The position numbers and the translations under genes were made by a program. A DNA stretch of 64,000 bases from Eopsaltria australis. Taxonomy: Eukaryota; Chordata; Aves; Passeriformes; Petroicidae. Of the stretch, positions 27,847 to 38,460 are shown piece after piece (the stretch's first letter is position 1; every line of letters begins with the position of its first letter). The stretch is taken from positions 1,550,001 through 1,614,000 of the forward strand of contig JAVTVJ010000070.1 of NCBI GenBank assembly GCA_034509425.1, in the 5' to 3' direction. The notes below the pieces were generated by a model. The model did no database searches. It worked only from the letters and a program-made list of their open reading frames with translations, and was not told the origin of the DNA.

Positions 27847-28005
27847 AAGAGAAGAGGAGAAGAGGAGAAGAGGAGAAGAGGAGAAGAGGAGAAGAGGAGA
27901 AGAGGAGAAGAGAGAAGAGAAGAGAAGAGAAGAGAAGAGAAGAGAAGAGAAGAGAAGAGAAGAGAAGAGAAGAGAAGAGAAGAGAAGAGAAGAGAAGAGA
28001 AGAGA
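27847..28005. repeat. Polypurine microsatellite (AAGAGGAG)n then (AAGAG)n
   Basis: The first 60-65 bp repeat an 8-bp unit AAGAGGAG about eight times. The next about 95 bp repeat a 5-bp unit AAGAG about nineteen times. The plus strand is pure purine over 159 bp. The Arg/Glu-rich and Ser/Leu-rich frames over it are repeat translations. Confidence 0.97.
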
Positions 28006-29447
28006 CACCATGTACAACTAAGACTTCACAGGCTTTAGTAAACACACAACACTTTTTAACACAATTTATATATTTTCTTTGTTTTGACATCTACTCGTGC
28101 AAAAGAAGAAACATATTGGTGTTTTTCAGGTTGATTGATTGGTTGGTTGGGTTTTTTTGCAGATTGGAGATTGATTTCCACATTACATAGCAAACTACAA
28201 GCTGTTCACCAGGTAACTGAGGGAGGTGAGAAGGGTGGGAAGAAAATCCAGAGAATTTTTTAAGGACTTACAAGCTTTTATTCCACTATTTCTTTCTAAT
28301 CTTTAACACAAGGACCTAATTAATCATAACTACATTTCATGTACTGTGTGCCCACACGACCAGGAATTCAGGCTTCTGCAGAATTTTTTTGCAGACATCG
28401 TACAGGATAAGAGGAAAGGTCTCCCTCCCTGCTTATTTGCATAAACATAGAAAAACAGGGAGATGTGGAATTGGCTAAAAATTAGATTTCTGGGCTAGAA
28501 AAGAGACACATAATAGCATTATAATGTGCTTTTTTGTTCTTAGTTAAATAGTTTCACCTGAAGAACATCTGCTTCCTCCAGTGGGACAAGGCTGACACTG
28601 GAATTGCTCCAATGCAACTGATGTATGTCTATTTTCAAAGGAAGATGTAATTCATATCTGCCTACCTGGGCATTTTCAGGGGAAGATGGAGCATCTGGAA
28701 GTTAAAATTGTATTCATATTTGAGAAATGCCAAGAATATTCAAGCAGCTTGATGAAAGAACAGAGGGAAAAGTGGTAGAGTCTGCAGATACAAGGAATCA
28801 ATGATTACAACTTCATGATATTTGCAAATAAATATGCTGTATTCACAGCTCAGAGTGTGTGAGTACCATAGAGAGAACAATAGACAGAGTTACTTGAAAT
28901 TTTATGGAAAGTTTGAAATATCTAAGACAAATTTCTTCTATGCTGAAAAACTATTTTAGAGCATGAAAATTTCTGACATTTGTGAATAAACTCAGAAGCA
29001 CAGTAACTACAAGAACTAAGGACTGTGCTGCCTATTCTGCTTGAAGTAGCACTGATTTGAGGCAGCAGAACTAAGATTTAATAGACAGGATGATTAATGG
29101 GAGTACAAAAGGTGAGGAAAGTGAGGCATGAAGGTGGGTTGGAGAGATGTGTGTCTGTGGGGAGCACCGGCTCAGATGCCCGCTTCCTTTCACCTGGGGA
29201 CATGGAACCACCACAGCCATCCAGCACTGGAAGAAGAGTCCCACTGCAAATGGCTCTGGCAGGGAGTAGTCAGGATCTCATAGGTCCTGAAGCCTACCAG
29301 ATGAGGCCATCTCCAGGAGTGTGAAGAGTGTAGAAACCACTTTTCTTTGTGCTACTCATGTAAAAAACCCAGTCATTGACTGGAAAATGTAAAGCATGAT
29401 TTATCCAAACAGCAGAAGTAAGCACTAAAAATATTCTCCAGAATTTA

Positions 29448-29808
29448 ATCACAGAATCACAGAATCATTTAGAGTTAAGATCTCTGAGATCATCGAGTTC
29501 AAACTTTGACTGATCACCACCTTGCCAACTAGACCGTGGCACTGGTTGCTGTTTCCAGTTGTTGAACACCTCCAGGGACAGACTCCACCAGACGGACTCT
29601 CTGGGCAGTCCATCCCAATGTATTACAACCCTTCCCATGATGAAATTCTCCTGAAGTCCAGCCTGTACCTCCCCTGGTGCAGCTGGAGGCTATGTCCTCT
29701 TGTCCTGTCACTTGTTGCCTGGGAGAAGAGGCTGAACCCCATCTCACTACAACCTCCTTTCGGGTAGAGAGAGACAAGGTCTCCCCAGACCCTTCTTTGC
29801 TCCAGGAA
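29448..29808 (-). mobile_element. CR1 LINE 3' fragment, 5'-truncated
   Basis: ATCACAGAATCACAGAATCATTTAG at the left edge is the complement of the CR1 3' tail repeats. It is followed by the CR1 words CATCGAGTTC, ACCTCCAGGGACAG, CTCTGGGCAGTCC, TCCTCTTGTCCTGTCACTTGTT and AAGGTCTCCCCAGACCC. Same orientation as the copy at 23.3 kb but a different subfamily or divergence. Truncated at about 29808. Confidence 0.92.
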
Positions 29809-30862
29809 AGGGGGGTGCTTTTGGACAGTTGTATAGTTTAATATTCACTTTACTAGCCCATTGAAGCTTAAAATTATTACCAAAAAGACTTTATTCTGTA
29901 AAATATTAAGGAAAAGAAGAATCTTTAAAAGTTTAAATTATTTCAGGATTCCTATGTAGAGACTCTTTCCAGCTGCAAGGAGTGAAGTCATTAGACCAAT
30001 ATAGCCCTGACCTAGGCACTACCACAGGGAAAAAAAAATTAGAACCAGTGCCACTTTATAGTTCTGACAGCCTCCACAGATGTGGCATTATTTCTGGTCT
30101 ATACTTACAATGACACACTGAAGAGTGGATAAAAATATTGTTGCAAAATTTAGTTTTACGGCTGACTAACTTTCCCTTTTGTGAAACTGCTCTTAGCATT
30201 CACAGTGTGAAATGCATTCACCTATTCTGTTTGATTAATTAAATGATGGCAAATAAATGTTTAAAAGCAATTTTCTACTAATTAGTTTTTAAGACAAAAT
30301 CCTAGTTCTCATCACTGTTTTCTCTGTATAGTTAAAATTATCTTAATTCATTAACTCTGGCAAAATTCCTGATTCCCCTTCCCAATGTACTAATACCTGC
30401 ATGTTGCTACAGGTTGCAAGATTAAATTTAGAGTTGAGTAGTAGTGGTTCTGCTCCAACTCATAGGATGCAGTCATGTAGCTGTCCCAGAGGGGTAGGGT
30501 TCACATTCAACCTCTACTACAGAACTTTTGCTATAATAGTGTTATACTAACACTCCTGGTAAAAAAAACAAACAACTAAAAAACCCCAACAAACCAAATC
30601 AACAGTAAATATATAAAAGGATGAATCTAACTTTGGATGCCCTTCTGTAAAATGCTCACATTTTTTACACCTGTCATGAATGGTGATGCAAAAATCTTCT
30701 GAGAAAAAGAGAGTTTTAATGTTTCCCTTAGAAAAAGCAATTGAAATGATACTAAATTTTTGTTGCAGTTATAGTTTAAATATTGGGATTATAAAACTAT
30801 TAAATACATATAAGCTGAACTGTACCATATATATGGGTTGTGACCTCTTTGGGGTGTTAAGG

Positions 30863-30904
30863 TGTGTTCATGTACTAACACCAGATGTGTTCATGTACTA
30901 ACAC
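30863..30904. repeat. Perfect 19-bp direct repeat
   Basis: TGTGTTCATGTACTAACAC occurs at 30863-30881 and 30886-30904, with a 4-bp spacer. Each copy has GTGTT/AACAC inverted ends. Confidence 0.95.
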
Positions 30905-33900
30905 AGCTGACTCCAGGAAGAGTTGCATGGATAGACCTGAAGTCAAAATTAAGGTCCTACCTGCTACTGGAGGAAAAGCTCAATGTAAAATAAGGATCTT
31001 AACATTTGAATAGATATATTAAATTATGCCTCTAAAAACAGTAAAATAGTTACCAAAAAACTATAATTATGGTAATTGTGTCAATTGTGAATAGCCTCTC
31101 AGCAAAGATTGAGACAAGATTTAGCCTTCCTGACATGCATAGAGAACCACAACTTAAATCTACATAATGGATTTCAGGAAAAAATTGAGTTCATTTACAT
31201 ACCAAAGGAGGCTACAAAGACTTAGATTCATTGTGCCTTTGACAATTTTACTCCAGGCAAAGGTATGGAGATACTTTTGAAGTTGTGAGAACATAAGCAC
31301 ATACAGGGAGTAGCAGGTCTTTACTCATTACATATTTGTAAAGGATTTTTTAAAACTATCTTTGAAGATAGAAAGAGGAGACTTCTCCAGTGAGAAAGTC
31401 TTTCTGTGCCTGGCATTTAAGACTTTCCTTTCTTATGGTAAATGCCTCTGCATGGCACCAAGCAGAACTTTTAGACCAGATAAAAGATCATACTCTGCTC
31501 TCAGACTTATTCTAAAAGAAGGTCAAATCTGCCCCTGGACTTAAGTGAAGCTTATTCAAGACTTAAAGCCACAGCCTTTTCACTCTGATTTGTAAGGACA
31601 AAGCTCAGCACTATGATTTTGAGCAACTGAACTGATTTGAGTGAAAGTATAACATAGGTGAGTTTTAGCATATGGACCATTTGGGATTAAAAAAAAAAAA
31701 AAGAAAAAGAAAATCGGTATCTCTTACATTTTTTTTCTATTTAGCCTCCTCTACCTTGCATGACCTGTTCTGTTAGCTCATCCCTTTTACTCAAAAAATA
31801 ATGAGTTTAAAGAGTAATTTAGCTTCTTACAGTGTGTTTCTTAGAGTGTTCTTCTCATTAAGTTTTGCGTTGAGAAAAAGGGGACAAAAAAAGTACCAGA
31901 GGCTATGAAGAAAAGGACAGAACATGGGACAGAACAAGATCTGACAGCAGTGTCATCTGGTGGTGTTCTGCTACCTATTGGTGTCACTGTCTCTAACACT
32001 AGTCAAAGATTCGGTAGCCATGTATTTGCTTTACAATTCCCAAAAAAGACTTTCTTACATAAATCAACTGTGCTGTAGGCACATATTAGGAAAAAACCCA
32101 GAAGCTAAATCTTGCTGCTCCCTTTTGACCACATACATCTTAAACACACTTCCACTCAGGAATCTAAAGTCTGTATGGTCTGTTCCAATGCACTAAAGCA
32201 AACTATACTGTATAAAGGTGCAGGGATACAACTGAAATATTAAATATTAAAAAAACCTTTTAATATTGACAAGAGAACATGACACAATTGTTGGAAACCA
32301 CTGGCTAAACAGATGCAGTCAAATTAAGGTAACCTTTTTTTGAGAGTATAGACTGTTTGCAAATGCAAAGAATGTGTTCCTAATTTCAATTTATTTTACT
32401 ATTTGAATTCAGTTATTGTCTCATTTATATCAAGGAGTAGGATTAAAAAAAATAGGAAATATTTTTTCTTTCCCTAATCTTTGAATAAACATTACATGAA
32501 AGAAAATTAGCTCTATCTGTTATATATTCTTGTAGGATGCAGTGGTCAGAACCTAAATCAGAAATAGCACTATATTTGTTTAATAAATCATTTAACTTAT
32601 CAAAGCAACTTATATTTAAAATGGGCTTTTTCTATTTAACTGGTAGGTAAATGTACACATATAAACAATTTTTAAATGCTGAGCTTGTACAATTTTAATT
32701 GAATTCCCGTTTCCATCCTAATGAAGCTTGAGAGAAACCACAAGTAAAAATGAAACCATTATCTAGCAAAAGAGAAATGCACCATTTACCATTCTCTAAC
32801 ATTATAAAACAACAAAAAAAACCCAATACGTAAAGGCTAAGAATACAGATAAATTGTTACAAAAATATAGAATTTTTTATTAGACAGATATTTAGGCTAT
32901 CTTTCTCTCTGAAAGGCACAAATTTAGTGAAAAGGGCTGTATTCAGTTGCCATCTTAGTCTCTTTTGGGAAAAAGAATGATAGATGACATTTGTAAAAAA
33001 CTTGAAAATTGATATTTTGAAATTCAGATTTCTTGTTTGTTGATTTAAATAATGATTAAAATTAACAATCTAAAGTCTTTTAAATCATTTTGATTTAAAG
33101 CAATTCACCCTCCAGTACTGTAATATGGTTTAAGCTGGTAAAATGAGTAGTTTTCACTGGTTCAATCTTTTTAAACAGAGAAGAAACCAGTGACTGTCAA
33201 CATGGGAAAGAAAGGAAAAAGTATTTTATTCCTGCAAATGAATGATCTGCTTCAAATAGGGTAGCTCTGGTTTGTTTCTCTCTCTTCAATACGTCCTGGA
33301 CTGAAGCCAGACCTGAATTATGAAATGTTTTAAAGTAAAAGAGTTTCTGCTTTCCAGAACCGAGCAGTAAGAATAGAATGAATCCAGCTCTTACTCAATA
33401 CTTTCACTGTAGGCCATAGGTAAAAGTACTCAAAATATTTCTAGACTAGATTTTTTTTTTCAAGTTTGATGTCCCTGAAGCTGTAGGTTGGGACTTCTGA
33501 GAAGGTAAGAAGTTGCACCTATTTAATTTTTAAATCAGTGGTAGTGGATCCTCCCAATCACTTGAAAAGACTAGCAGGATTTTAAACACATTTCTCATCA
33601 TATAAGCAACATTAAAATATGCTCCAAATACTTAAGATCACTAGGTTCTTTTAAAAAAAAAAAAAGTAAATAAATATTCAGACCTACAGTCCAGCTGTTT
33701 GCCCACAAACAGGACTTAACTGTACATACTCACTTTTGCCCTGTCATGGACTAACAGGATGCATTAGCTTGGCTCTCTGGTTTATGGATTTTCAGTCTCT
33801 CTGCTGTCCAGAGCTAAGCCCTTGACCCTCTAAGGGGTTACCTAAGGTAATGAATGATATGTAAGTGTTGCCTTGTACCAACTGAAGGCACATAAATACT

Positions 33901-36542
33901 GTATCAGCTTTGAGTAGCATTGTCCACAAATTCTTAAATCTAAAAGTCAAGCTAATCAATTTGGCCTCATGCTTGCCTCAACAGGATATGAGAAAGCACC
34001 AAGTCTGAAGCCAAACTAACCAGCATGGTTGTCCAGGCCCACAGTCTCAGGGAATAAAATTATTAATTTATTTCAGTAAGAATTTGGAGCTTCTGTTCCC
34101 CACAAAGACTTTTTTACAGTCAGGCCTGGGTTTTCTGACTTTTTTCACTTTGTGTAATTAGGCTGTTGATTTTACCTGGTTGTTCTGAACAAGAACAGAC
34201 AGATTCCTTCAAAAAATCATAGCTAAAATTGTTTTATTCTCCTTTCCCTGCTGTAATAAGTATACGACCTTCTTCCTCATCAACATTAAAAGCCAGAAAA
34301 AGAAGGCATCTTTTCATTTTGAAAATTTAAGAGATGCAAATGGATTCTATATAAACATCCTAGCTCCAAGCATAAACAGCAGTCTAACTGAAGGGTAGGA
34401 AACACCTTTTATGCCTTTAGCCATCAAAACGTACCATCTAATCCAATTTATTCATCTAGGCCCCTGTTGCAGTCAGCACTACTGGCACCTCTAGCAGCAA
34501 CTCATGAATTACCATGAGAAGTAGTTATCTTCCTCTTGCCTCTAGTGTGCCTTCGTTAAACTTTTTGCCAATTGGATACTTCTGTTAGCTTCTGACCATC
34601 ACACTTGTGAAATAATTGGGATTTTACCCTCTGGCTCTTGTTTGTTATTTCTCATACATTAGTAGTTTCATGTCTGTTAATCTTCAAGCATACAGATATT
34701 TTTGCCTTTTGAAATGGTTTACATCTTAAAACTTTTCGTAGTTATCCAATAGCTTGAGAAAAGGGCTGAAATGCAGAAGTTAATTTTGATTTTGTCACTG
34801 ACAAGCTGTGTGTAGCCTTGGGGCTAGCCTGTCTCCTTGCAGCCTGCTCCCAGACAGAGGAAATATGTAGTTGCACAGCTCTCAGCAGCAAAATAAGGAC
34901 CAAACTGTGACTCATTGTCACATTTCTATTTGACTCCTGCTTCTCTCTTGCTCCACTGGGGAAATAAGTTGTGGCAGACAAACAGCTGGCACAGAAACCT
35001 TGTCTTTCTCCTCTCCTCACCTCCCTGGATTAGATCAGTGCACTGACTCCAGAGCATTGCAGCAAGCAGAGCCAAGTCTCTGTTCATTCTTCCCTGCGTG
35101 GGAGGATAAAGTGTCAGGGGATGGCCATCAACCTTGCACTGTGACCTGCAGGAGATGGGACTAGAAAGGACCAACTACAGGGCTGGTGCTGTTACAGGGA
35201 GCTGCTGTGCACATACAGATTAAGCTGTACACTGGCAGAAGCCATTTCTCAGAGGTGTTGGGCTTTTTCTGTTTGCATTTCAGTGGTGGCAGCTCCAACT
35301 ACATCTGCCAGAGTCCTGTCCAACCCCTGTGTTCATAAACACAGTGAAGTAGCATAGTTAGAGACCTATGGTTTTCTAGACAATGTCTTAAGTGGACCGT
35401 AGTAAAATCCTGGCTGCTACAAGAATACTTAGTAACTGCTTAAATGTAATAGTACCAAGAACAATAATTAGTATTCATTGTAATAGTATTACTAATACTA
35501 ATGCTAACATCCTGAGAGTACATCAAAGACAGAGTACTTAGTCTCTGTACTGAGTCTCTACTTTTTTTTTTTAATAGTATATTTCTGTGATCCAATGACA
35601 TGCAATAAGAGAATGCTGAAGATAATCCTTTGGAATCTTCTCCTGAATACTTGACAGCTAGAGACTTAGGTCCTGCCAACTTTCTAAGGACATTTATAAA
35701 TTGCTGTCTTCAGAGATTTTGTCTCTCACAGTGTACATTTCACCAGTATTTCCACAACTAACAATTTGTAGCTGTGTAAAAGAATAAGTAGCACATGTGG
35801 GTTTTGGTGCAAGTAGATAGGTCAGGGTCACTGCTTATTGGCTACATTTTTAAATAACTTAGTCTCATTGTCATTATCATGCTGTTGACCCGAAAGAGCT
35901 CCTCATTGCCCCTGTTCATTTCTGAATAGAGTTTTGTCCTGACAAAGGCTGTCAGAAGGAGATACCCTGAGATGTGCACCAGCACACCCTGCCAGGGCTG
36001 GACCATCTCTCTAAACCAGCAACCACACTGGCCATGGCAGTGCCTGCATCACTGTTGTGCCCTGCTCTCTGGTGTGTCAGCATGGTACCCCAAAAGGCAA
36101 GGAGCCTGGGAGTCTGGCTCTGTGACTGACAGTGGAAAAAAAAGAGTTATAAATACCTGTTGCAAGGAGCAAGTGGTTTAGTCCTAGCAAAGTCATGAAG
36201 AGCCCAGCAAATCATGGGCTGGGAGGTGGTACAGAAAACAAAATAAATTGTGTGAACTAACAGGTAGTTGAACAGTTTTTGTTTGTCCAAACTATATGTT
36301 GCTAAAGTTTGTACGTAAACTTTCAGACTGTGAGTGCCAGTACTAGCCCCAGAGGAAAATAAACTGCAGTGAAACATTAGCTCCAGGCTGAATTCTTACT
36401 TTTTTGCCATAAATAAAATTTCCATCTTGTGGATACAGAGTTTAAAAATCAGTCAATCAACATAAGAGCATTCCAAGTACATGAAAACAAAATAAAACTA
36501 AGCTAAACATAACTAAACTAAACTAATTACACAGTTTATTTC

Positions 36543-36558
36543 CCTTCCACGTGGAAGG
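36543..36558. promoter_or_regulatory. Perfect 16-bp palindrome centred on an E-box
   Basis: CCTTCCACGTGGAAGG is fully self-complementary. It contains the CACGTG E-box (bHLH-zip class such as USF/MYC) and the TTCC-N4-GGAA spacing of STAT/BCL6-like sites. It lies in TRDN intron 1, about 1.5 kb downstream of exon 1. The palindrome is seen directly; any regulatory role is inference. Confidence 0.4.
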
Positions 36559-36699
36559 TCAGCTTACTGGGGAGCTGATGTCCCTTATCATCTGTGCTTT
36601 GCACAAAAAGCCCCACAGAAGACACACACTGTAACAGCTAAGAAACTCCTGCAAAAACACAGTAAAAACACAATGAAAAAATTTTCCGACCCTGTTTTC

Positions 36700-36733
36700 T
36701 TTCATTCTAGGGTCTTTTGTTTCATTCTAGGGT
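36700..36733. repeat. 14-bp direct repeat, 20-bp period
   Basis: TTTCATTCTAGGGT occurs at 36700-36713 and 36720-36733. Confidence 0.85.
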
Positions 36734-37268
36734 TTTTAATTTTCTTTATTTAATAAACTAAATGTCTGAAAAGTCAGACTGGTTGAAAAGTCTTCTGTTT
36801 TTGCTATTAATTTTAGACCAAAAATCTTGCTAATTTAGTTATTTCACAGAATTGCCTGATAGCAGCTTGAAAATAACCAATGTTTCCAACAATCCTAGTT
36901 AAGTATATCTGAATAAACCAGTGTTATTATTTGGGTTAGGGCTGTCAGGCTGAGCCACCTGTTTTGGCAGTATTTGCAGCCAGAAGCAAATTATAGATCC
37001 GTCCAACTGCTGATTAAAAAAATCACATTGCCTCCCTGGTGTGGCTAACCAGACATCAAGCAAGGATAGTACTACTTGACATAGTCCTAACATCAACCCT
37101 TAAGAAGGAAGGAGATCACTTTCTAACAACACTTAACGCAGATCCTCTTACAAGTATGAACAATAAAAAATGAAAGATGAAAACTACGTTTTTCATGCAC
37201 TGAAACACCAAATAACCTTGAGAAGCAGAATAAAAATAGCTCTCAGAAGACTGTTTGAAAGTATTTTT

Positions 37269-37307
37269 AAATTTTTGTCATTATTAAATTTTTGTCATTA
37301 TTAAATT
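37269..37307. repeat. 17-bp tandem duplication
   Basis: AAATTTTTGTCATTATT occurs twice head to tail, followed by AAATT of a third unit. It lies 0.8 kb downstream of TRDN exon 1. Confidence 0.9.
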
Positions 37308-38102
37308 CGGATAAACAGTGGAAAAAAGTTAGAGTGAAATTCAGCTAAAATATTCAGTATTAAAGAGGGCTGCATTTTAAATATATCCCCCCTCTGACTT
37401 CAGCTGATAAAATATTGTTATGCATCTAAAATGTTATTTAAATATGAATGGTCAGGAAATTTTAAACTACATGAAAAATTCATATTTTAGAAAATGTATT
37501 TATTGGTTAATACAATTGCCTTTCATTCTTGTAGGCCAACATCTAGCATATTTATTTCAGCACAATTTTCACTGACTCCCTTAGAAGTCTACCTGAGTAA
37601 GGATTGCAGAGGGTTTTTTTACCTTTTACCCTTCAGTAACTTCATGTACAGTTCACAAATACTCTGTCTTCCCTACGGAAAAATCAGGGCCAACAAATTA
37701 AGCTATTCTGACTTTGGCAAATCTCTGAGTATGAGGAGCTACCAAAGCTTTTTCTGAGCAAATGCTTGAGAATAGAATACCTTGAATTTCAGACATTCCC
37801 TGTTTGTATCACTCTAATAGAGCTGCCTAAATAATGTTGTTCTGCAACTGAAACTGTCATTTTTAGAGGTGTACAAAGAACTTGCTACTGTAACTGGTAA
37901 AAACTCAGGCTACAGGAATAAAAAAGTAAAAAAAATAAAAAAAAAAACAGGGAAGAAAAATAAAAAGGAATCCAGAAAACAAAATTATCCTGGAGTGAAA
38001 ACATTATTTGGTAAAAACAGCAAACCATTTTGACATGCAGTTCAATTATACTGTTAAAGCACATATCATTTTTGGTTAATTGCATTTGAAAAGTTACTGT
38101 AC

Positions 38103-38124
38103 CTTCTGCTGTTATCTCGGCCAT
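38103..38124 (-). CDS. TRDN: Triadin coding exon 1 (first 22 nt of CDS)
   Basis: Read on the minus strand, the ATG at 38124 opens MAEITAE plus one base of the next codon, then a GT donor (GAAG|GTACAG, GT at 38102-38101). Mammalian triadin begins almost identically (MTEITAEG). The start is supported by A at -3 and G at +4, and by an in-frame TAA at 38178-38176, 18 codons upstream, so the frame cannot extend further. The exon ends in phase 1, and the exon at 9286 begins in the complementary phase, so the junction codon is G|GA (Gly8). Triadin is a single-pass membrane protein of the junctional sarcoplasmic reticulum in striated muscle. It links the ryanodine receptor to calsequestrin and junctin. 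This exon encodes only the first residues of the cytoplasmic tail. The frame continues past the donor for a further 72 codons, but that is intron read-through and not protein. Identification rests on the match with exon 2; alone the 22 nt would be unconvincing. Confidence 0.9.
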
Positions 38125-38460
38125 GATGATGGTAAGAGATACTCTGTTTAAAAGGTCAAGATTTACTGTGGCAGCTTAGATAGTACTTCTGGGTTGCTGA
38201 CTCTCGCAGTAGCTGCAGAATGAGAACAGGGAGGTCCTCTGCTTTGTCTAATTGTGTTCCTTCTTCTTTTACTCCCGCTGAAATGTCTGTTTCCTCTGCA
38301 GAATCCTGGCCTCCCAGAGCCACCCAAGGCCTTCCAGAGGCAACACTTAAAGCTCAGTCTAAAGTATCAGCTTCTAACAAAAATAGCCATGCCTCAGAGT
38401 GAACCTTCAACACATTTTCCTAATATCCTCAGAACCATGCACACGACAAATAAAAAGTAA
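38125..38460 (-). promoter_or_regulatory. TRDN: TRDN 5'UTR and proximal upstream region
   Basis: This segment lies immediately 5' of the triadin ATG. The sequence shows an in-frame stop at 38178-38176, few CpG dinucleotides (no CpG island) and no obvious TATA box at a usable distance. ACAAAAATAG at 38377-38386 reads CTATTTTTGT on the gene strand and matches a MEF2 site at 8 of 10 positions. MEF2 control would fit a striated-muscle gene, but the match is weak and AT-rich DNA gives many such matches by chance. The transcription start site cannot be fixed from sequence alone, and an additional untranslated 5' exon is possible. Confidence 0.45.

Larger units (their letters stand above)
9287..38102 (-). 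other. TRDN: TRDN intron 1
   Basis: An intron of 28,816 bp is implied by the GT at 38102-38101 and the AG at 9288-9287. Apart from the repeats listed separately (palindromic repeat, solo LTR, two CR1 tails, simple repeats), the stretches 9667-16016, 17015-23257, 23684-27846, 28006-29447 and 29809-36542 show no gene, no RNA gene and no other element I recognise. Open frames in these stretches are short and scattered on both strands. Confidence 0.8.

Noticed and set aside
27785..28190. Arg/Glu-rich and Ser/Leu-rich frames
   Set aside because: Translations of the GAAGA microsatellite.
29522..29777. Overlapping 81/82-codon frames on both strands
   Set aside because: Inside the second CR1 fragment.
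33742..34130. Possible LTR beginning TGTCATGG with a TATA-like ATAAATACTG
   Set aside because: No matching CA end, no target duplication and no second copy found; the resemblance is too weak.
37885..38124. 79-codon frame starting at the TRDN ATG
   Set aside because: Only the first 22 nt are exon. The rest is intron read-through past the GT donor.
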